NCBI GenBank assembly: GCA_020002185.1
Contig: JAHLWY010000215.1
Span: forward strand, 62,001 to 126,000
Direction: 5' to 3'
Length of the DNA stretch: 64,000 nucleotides
Source: Paraescarpia echinospica
Taxonomy: Eukaryota > Annelida > Polychaeta > Sabellida > Siboglinidae
Part shown: in pieces, positions 57,725 through 64,000 of the stretch
How positions within the stretch are numbered: position 1 is the stretch's first letter
How the letters are laid out: every line of letters begins with the position of its first letter
The notes under the pieces: generated by a model
What the model was told of the DNA's origin: nothing
The model's database searches: none
The model's input: only the letters and a program-made list of their open reading frames with translations
Program-made: the position numbers and the translations under genes

Positions 57725-58350
57725 TACATACCGTACATACATACATACATACATAGAGTACATACTACATATATGCATACATGGAAACATACATATATGC
57801 TTGCATAAAAACATGCATACATATAGTACATACACAAACATATACATACATACATACATGCATACATACATGCATGCATACATACATACATACATACATA
57901 CATACATACATACATACATACATACATACATACATACATACATAGAGTACATACTACATACATAGAGTACATACTACATATATGCATACATGGAAACATA
58001 CATATATGCTTGCTTACAAACATTCATTCATACTTACATACAAACACATATACATATATACATACATACATAGATATACATACACACATACATACATACG
58101 TACATACATACATACATACATACATTCATACATACATACATACACACATACATATATACATACATACATGCATACATGCATACATGCATACATGCATACA
58201 TGCATATATGCATACATGCACACATACACATACGCACGAATGCATACACGCACGCACACCCCACACACACTCACACACACACACATACTTACATACATAC
58301 ATACGTACATACATACATACATACATACATACGTACATACATACATACGT
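57725..58350. repeat. (ACAT)n microsatellite with a ~230-bp internal duplication
   Basis: CATA tetranucleotides mixed with TGCATACA and ACACAC. A unit with AGAGTACATACTACATATATG (split AGAGTACATAC + TACATATATG) and GGAAACATACATATATGCTTG (split GGAAACATAC + ATATATGCTTG) occurs at about 57755-57805 and again at 57964-58015, so the array contains a direct duplication. Long ORFs across it are artefacts. Confidence 0.95.
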
Positions 58351-58566
58351 ACGCTTGCTTTATTATTGTTAGATTGATAAAACATTATCTTAGTGGCTAG
58401 TGGATATGTGAATTAATAATACGTCAGTGCTACACTTCTTTTGGTGATGTGGAATTGATTTGGTGGTTGCAATACTCGGTTTTAGTATTCACGTATTAAG
58501 TATTGTTGGAGAGAATATCTCACATGCGCTGGAGGTCGTTCTCCTTTTTTCATGACATATTGTAAT

Positions 58567-59840
58567 TAGCCATGCGAGCAAAATGATGCTAAGAGTCATC
58601 TTGAACAGATTGAAACCACAAGTAGAAGAGATCATCGCCGAAGAACAGACGGGCTTTCGCAGTGGAAGAAGCACCACGGAACAAATATTCAATCTTCGTG
58701 TTCTGGGAGGGAAAAACCTGCAACGTCAGCAATATATATTCCATGTCTTCACTGATTTCAAGAAGGGGTGTGGCATGCCGCACTATGGGCGACAATAAAG
58801 AACTACAATATTGGACGAAAATTAGTACACACGATCGAGCGGCTATACGATAAAGCTAGCAGCGCAGTACTGGTGCAAGTCGGCGGTTAATGGTTCCACA
58901 CATCAGTCAAGGATGCCTCTTGTTATCTACATTATTCAATGTATTCCTGGAACGAATAATGGCAGATGCCCTGGCAGATCACACTGGGACAGTCGACATT
59001 GGAAGACGTATCATCAACAACCTACGGTTTGCTGATGACATCGACGGGTTGGCTGGAAGTGAAGAGGAACTTGCTAACCTTGCGAACCGACTGGACGACA
59101 CATCAGCCAACTATGGAATGGAAATTATCACAGAAACAAAACAAGGTAATGACGAAGAGCAACAACGCAATGAGGTCCCGAATAACTGCCAATGGACGCG
59201 AACTGGAAACAGTAAGTATGTTCAAGTACCTCGCAGCTATCACCAATGATGAGAGTTGCAGCAACGAAATCCTTGCAAGGTCTGCGCAAACATTAGCAGC
59301 ACTGGCGAAATTGAAACCAGTCTGGAGAGACAAGAACATAGCACTGAAATCCAAACTTAAACTAGAACGTGCACTGGTCCTTTCCATCTTTCTGTATGCA
59401 TGCGAATCATGGACCCTCACAGCAGAACTGCAAAGAAGAAATGCTTCAGTGGAAATTAAATGCTACCGAAGAATCCTCGGTATTTCCTACACTGACTACA
59501 TCATCAACGACGAAATCACAACAATCATCTCTCAACATGTGGGACATTACAAAGACCTGCTGACCACAGTAAAAAAGAGGAAACTGACATGGTATGGTCA
59601 TGTAACACGATCAAGCAATAACGCGATCACAAAAACCATACGACAAAGGAACAGTGCCGGGGAATAGAAGACAGGGAACACAGAGGAAGAGATGGTCAGA
59701 CAGTATTGCAAAATGGACTGGGAAGACCTCCGCAGAAACTCAGACATTAGCACACAACCGCGAAGACTGGCGTCAACTGGTGAAACATTCAGCAATGCAG
59801 CACCCCTATGACCCAGGCGGGTTACGGGGGCAGTAAGTAA
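58567..59840 (+). mobile_element. 5'-truncated LINE, same family as 44312-45323, with short target duplication
   Basis: It interrupts homology that is continuous at about 43255-43265. GTAAT lies at 58562-58566 and 59841-59845. The 3' end GGGGGCAGTAAGTAA has the same TAAG tail as the 44.3-kb insertion. Frameshifts break the ORF near 58760, 59150 and 59665. Confidence 0.85.
58583..59833 (+). pseudogene. LINE reverse transcriptase, palm to C-terminus
   Basis: MMLRVILNRLKPQVEEII, then AEEQTGFRSGRSTTEQIFNL (fingers), FTDFKKGCG (motif A region, altered), VPHISQGCLLLSTLFNVFLE (motif B, altered), NLRFADDIDGLAGSEEEL (motif C, about 59020-59075), then FKYLAAITNDESCSNEI, LSIFLYACESWTLTAEL, ITTIISQHVGHYKDLL, KRKLTWYGHVTRSSN, GNRRQGTQRKRWSD and NREDWRQLV. 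The GH..R and DW..LV pattern ties it to the 44.3-kb copy. It covers more of the polymerase than that copy but is more decayed. Confidence 0.85.
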
Positions 59841-59845
59841 GTAAT

Positions 59846-60235
59846 ACCATTCAACTGTCACATGCTCCATTGTGCTATGTCGACTGAAGTAAATCAACGA
59901 TCATAACCGTGTATTTAATTATGTGATACTACGGTATTTGCAATTTTTAGTGTGATTACAGTCATAACTCAGTTTTATTTTATACTGTCACGTACTCCCA
60001 TTTTGCCGTTTCATCTCAGCCAGCTCGTCGTCTGGGCGGCATTAGTATGTTTGCCGTATTGCGAGATGGGTGAGGCCTCGATTGCGGAGATTGGAGAAAA
60101 CGTCTAATGCCGAAGAGAGTCAGACATCGACAGCAATATAAGAGGAGGTAAATACGTCGTATAACTGACGTAGAGAAGACATCTACAACATTGTTCACCT
60201 CGTCAGTCGTATGATCCAAACAGCTTTTAAACAGT
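59846..60235 (+). repeat. Continuation of duplicated block 43262-43620
   Basis: Picks up the homology exactly after the LINE insertion (CCATTCAACTGTCACATG) and runs to CTCGTCAGTCGTATG. No gene seen. Confidence 0.65.
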
Positions 60236-61140
60236 TATCTAGAAAACAGAAGACCATTTGTATCAATTGATAAATGTAAGTCTGCTGTATGCAAAATATG
60301 ACGTGGGGTGCCGCAGGGTTCGATTTTCGGCCCCAAGCTGTTTTTATTGTACGTTAATGATATGTAAACCATATATAAGCTAGTAAAATATGTCCTCTTT
60401 GCAGATGACATGAACATATAAAAAGACTGAGTGAAACAATTTGTAGCGTATTGGATAAAATGTCTACTTGGTTTGCGGTAAATAGATTAACATTAAACAT
60501 TCCAAAAAAACAATTATACGTTATTTGGAAATTGTATGCTTAACAGGGATGTCGTTATAAATATAGGGAATGTTAACATTGAAAGAATACGAGTTGTAAT
60601 TTTTTTAGGGGTGTATGTTGATGACGTACTTAAATGGAATGTTCATGTTAAATGCGTAAAATCAAAGCTTTCCAAAAGTACAGCTATAATGTATAGATGT
60701 AGTCATCCGCATAAGTGAAATAGTATGTATATTCTATATTGTTCACTGTTTTGCTTTTTAACATACTGTGTAGAATTATGGGGTAATACATATCAAACAA
60801 ATACTAATGGTATTTTCGTACTACAAAAATAGTTATCTGCATTGTTTATGATGTATGCTTTTGGATCACACGAAAGCAATTTTTTATAACTACATGTCTT
60901 AACATTTCTTGGCATTATAGAACTTAAAACGTTATTATTTATGTACAAAGCTTACTACTGTCGTTTACCATCAACCATTCAAAGTATATTTATTAGGCGG
61001 GAAATGTACTTGTTGAGAGCTAATCATGATTTAGAACGGCTCCGCATTCATTCAACAATACGATCGATGCATATATGTGTCTACGGCGTGCGTTTGTGGT
61101 ATTCTCTAAGTAATGTATTAAAAATAATAACAATATGATT
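60236..61140 (+). mobile_element. LINE reverse-transcriptase fragment (relative of 19830-20950)
   Basis: The + strand reads YLENRRPFVSIDKCKSAVCK, stop, RGVPQGSIFGPKLFLLYVND (motif B), VLFADDMNI (motif C, about 60398-60420), NIERIRVVIFLGVYVDDVLK with LKWNVHVKCVKSKLSKS (60536-60715), YCVELWGNTYQTNTNG (about 60765-60810), and the C-terminus LLFMYKAYYCRLPSTIQSIF (about 60930-60990). Stops and shifts are scattered. It lies inside unit 2 at a spot where unit 1 has no match. Confidence 0.8.
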
Positions 61141-61189
61141 GCATTTAAATCTAAACGCAAAAATCGTGTATTTCACAAATATGTTACTG

Positions 61190-62440
61190 TGGAAATATAA
61201 CTGTTAACGGATTAAATCAAGTATATCGTGCATCACTATAAATATATTGAGAGGATGCACAATATATATTGATTATAGTATGTGAAAAAAGAAACGTACA
61301 CGTGTGGGAAACCTAACACTTTTATTCTGATATGATTGTTTGGGGTAAATTTACATAAAATTAATTGACTTAGTGTTTGCCCCTTCAAACATTGTATGCA
61401 CATTTGTGTGTGTATGTGGCAAGTGTGTGTATGTGGTATTTTGTAGATTATGTATAATTATATCACATCATATATATATATATATATATATAAATATATA
61501 TGCATATGGTTATTTATGTGTACAGTGTATATATATACACAGTGGTTTGTTCTTTCTCCTTGTATTATGTTGCCAATATTTTAACATTCATTCATTCAAA
61601 TGTAATTTTCTTAATAATGCTGCTTTTGTTTATTGGCAAACATCAATTAGTTTGCGGCCAGACGTTTGTAATAGAACGGTTTTAATACGTTATCAACAAA
61701 ATCTACATTGCATCGTGACGTATCAACGTATCACGCCGACTTCATCAGTACCGATCAAGGAGCCTCTATTGATATACGGTCTTTGGTACATATGACGCTA
61801 AATGACGTCATCGTACACGTGAAACAGTTCGTTGACGAAAGCCTCTACCAGATCTTGGATATGAAAAAATTTAAGTTTCTGATTTGAAAACGAACTATCC
61901 TGAAGAATGTTCAGTAGTGTTACTGTGGAAATGTAACTGTTAACGGACTGAATCAAGTGTGTCGTGCATCACAATAAATACATTTAGAGGGCGTACAATA
62001 TGTATTGATTATAGTGTGTTAAAAGAAAAATTACACGTGTGGTAAATCTAACACTTTTACCCTAATATGATTGGTAGGGTTAAACTTACATAAAAGTCAT
62101 TGATTCTTCGTGTTTGTTTTGTCCTCTTCAAACATTGTATACACACTTGTGTCTTTATATGGTATTTTGTAGAGTATGCATAATTATACCACATCAAATA
62201 TATATTGTATAAGTGTATTTGGTTATGTATGTGTATATACATACAGTTTTCTTTTCTTTGTTCTTGTATTCTATTTCCAATGTTTTAGTAAACGAATCCT
62301 TCATTCATTCAAATGTTATTATCCTAATAATGCTGCTTTTCATTGGCAAACATCAATTTGTTTGCGACACTAAGTTTGTAAGAGAACTGTTATCAACACA
62401 ATCTACATTGCATCGTGACGTGATGACTAGCAGCAACGAC
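61190..62440 (+). repeat. Two tandem copies of the unit-start block
   Basis: 61190-61730 and 61916-62440 are direct copies about 725 bp apart, both matching 29035-29560. Between them, about 61740-61915, lies a copy of the Penelope-upstream inverted-repeat region (CAGTACCGAT, GTACACGTGAA, CGTTGACGAAAGCCTCTACC). The second copy breaks off at about 62440, where the unit 1 block would go on to the TM1-like ORF. A (AT)n run lies at 61470-61500. Confidence 0.75.
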
Positions 62441-62516
62441 GCAATTTTTTCACCATGGATAATAACAGGCAAGTGATCGGCAACAGTATATTTAGCATGG
62501 GGTGCACCGGTATTTG

Positions 62517-64000
62517 TTACCAAAGTTTGGGAAAGAATCTGATTACCTTAACAAGCTGCACTCTGTCTGTTAGAATAGAATGATACCATTTGATGATATA
62601 TGGATTGACATTCATTTGTTTCAGCTTAGTGAGCAGAATGTGAGGTTGGATAATATTGAATGTCGCGCTAAAGTCTATGAACAATAGTCTAGCATAAGTG
62701 TTGGAGTTGTCCAAGTGTTTTAAAATTAATTGGACAACAGTGTTGACAGCGTCATCTGTTCCTCTGCCATGCATGTTTGCAAATTGGAATGGGTCAAGAT
62801 AGTCCTGAACGTCTAGCTGCAGTTTACGAAATATTATTCGTTCCAAACGTTTCATGGCAATCGGTGTAAATGCAACAGGTCTGTAATCATTGTTTTCTTT
62901 GGGCAAGTTTTCTTTGGTACAGGAGTAATATGTGAGGGTTACCATAGTAATTGTACCATGTGGATATTGAAAAAAAGTTGGAATATGGGACACCAACCCG
63001 GTTCAAGCTCCTCAGCATATGTTTTCAATAAAAAAGCCGAAATGCCATCAGAACCAGTTGCTTTTCTACTATAAACATGTTGGAAGACTTTGGTGACATC
63101 ATGTACATCAATTTCATATGTATTGACATTATTGACTAATACATCACTGAGCACAGAATCACATCTACTGGAAGAATCCTGAGTATCAAACCGTATGTAG
63201 AAATCGTTCATTTCATCTGCGAAAGCCTGTTCATTTGTGCTGTGTATTGGTTTCCTAGTATAGTTCATGTTTATGGCCGACTTCATTGTATCCCATTATG
63301 TTCTATTGTTCATATAATTAAAATGTTTCTCCATTTTGTCTTTGTAGTGTTGTTTTTCCTCTCTCAGTTTGGTGTTGGGTATCTTTTGCACCCGTTTGAC
63401 CTCTTGTGTGTCTTCCTTGTGAAAGCCTGCTTTTTTCTATGTATGCAGTCTTTGATCTCCTTAGTGATATATGTTTTGTTGTTGGGAGAAGATTTCACAA
63501 TTTTCTTTGGAATCACTGTCTCGAAGCAAAACATGATATTATAGTCACTGTCACTGCATTTGTAACCGTGTTGATGTCGGGATTGTCCCGAGTGAAAACC
63601 TCCCAGTCTGTGCACATGAAGCAGCCTCTAAGAGTCTCCACATTGTCAACATACCACACGTTAACAGTTTTTGCCACAGGTTTGTTTCTCTTCAGGACTG
63701 GACGATATGTGGGTATGAGATGCACACTATGAAGGTCTGAATTGGCAATAGGTAGTTTGATATGCCGTGTATATTCCCGTAGCATTTGTCCAGCGTATTG
63801 CCTTTTAGAGTATCACACGCAATATACTGTGAGAAGCCTGGAAGGCTGAATTCCAGCTTACAGTGATTAATATCACCCAGGATGAAAACTGGTGCTTCAG
63901 GAGTCCGTTCTAGTTGCTTGTGGACACAGTCTGCAATAAATGTAGCTGCTCGGGCCGCAGTTGCACTGGAGGGCACATAAATAGAACAAATTAGAACACT
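62517..64000 (-). mobile_element. Rex1/L2-like LINE, cut by the window end
   Basis: The 3' end lies near 62517 and the element runs out of the window on its 5' side. On the minus strand: the endonuclease 63976-63692 (APVFILGDINHCKLE, family GDFNH), then 63785-63513 with the SDL/H region and IPTYRPVLKRNKPV. The linker and polymerase start follow: 63286-62939 (DEMNDFYIRFDTQDSS, SRKATGSDGISAFLLK). 62996-62517 holds NDYRPVAFTPIAMKRLERII, FANMHGRGTDDAVNTVVQLI and ARLLFIDFSATFNIIQPHIL (motif A with Asp). The C-terminal half of the polymerase is absent. It is of the same clade as 16640-19675. Confidence 0.85.

Noticed and set aside
1..64000. CRISPR arrays, bacterial operons, tRNA or rRNA genes
   Set aside because: No spaced identical repeats, no tRNA cloverleaf or rRNA core sequence noticed; repeat content and LINE/Penelope elements show a metazoan genome.

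Overview
This is a eukaryotic, almost certainly metazoan, window: AT-rich, with no operons and about two thirds of it made of decayed retroelements. The mix of elements (CR1-like, Rex1/L2-like and other LINEs, Penelope-like elements with GIY-YIG nucleases, a DNA transposon with very long inverted repeats, long ACAT microsatellites) together with a lineage-specific cluster of rhodopsin-like GPCR genes suggests a marine invertebrate, perhaps spiralian or a basal deuterostome. The sequence alone does not fix the phylum. No tRNA, rRNA or CRISPR array was seen.

The host genes are a small family of class A GPCRs with single-exon coding regions, all on the + strand: intact copy A (7172-8203, 343 aa), a truncated and frameshifted copy just downstream (8662-9214), a frameshifted and truncated copy (32254-32820) and intact copy D (47727-48752, 341 aa). 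They sit in a repeated landscape. The same LINE fragments, upstream sequence, 3' flanks and microsatellites recur in the same order around each, so the locus grew by large segmental duplication: unit 0 about 2.8-10.8 kb, unit 1 about 28.8-43.6 kb, unit 2 about 43.6-61.9 kb, and the start of another unit at the right end. Unit 2 differs from unit 1 by one inverted segment (41.2-42.4 kb against 55.9-57.4 kb) and by LINE insertions with target-site duplications.

Layout: 1-2830, decayed CR1-like LINE with ORF1 and ORF2 remnants; 2830-3850, LINE 3' end; 5.9-10.8 kb, GPCR A, its pseudogene neighbour and a small Penelope fragment; 11423-16001, a 4.58-kb DNA transposon with TIRs of about 570 bp and a TAA target duplication, carrying a broken zinc-finger gene with a FEN1/XPG-like (PIN-fold) C-terminus; 16.6-19.7 kb, nearly full-length Rex1/L2-like LINE (minus); 19.8-25.1 kb, two more minus-strand LINEs; 26461-28668, nearly complete Penelope-like element (minus) with an inverted terminal pair upstream; 29-45.9 kb, GPCR unit 1 and LINE pieces; 45.9-61 kb, GPCR unit 2; 62.5-64 kb, another Rex1/L2-like LINE cut by the window end.

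The two most unusual things are the long-TIR transposon, whose protein carries a FEN1/XPG-like pattern and shows no DDE transposase that I recognise, and the GPCR family, which has the class A switch motifs (GN, LAxxD, CWxP, NPxxY) but lacks the TM3/ECL2 disulphide cysteines. Every identity and clade statement here was made by eye.
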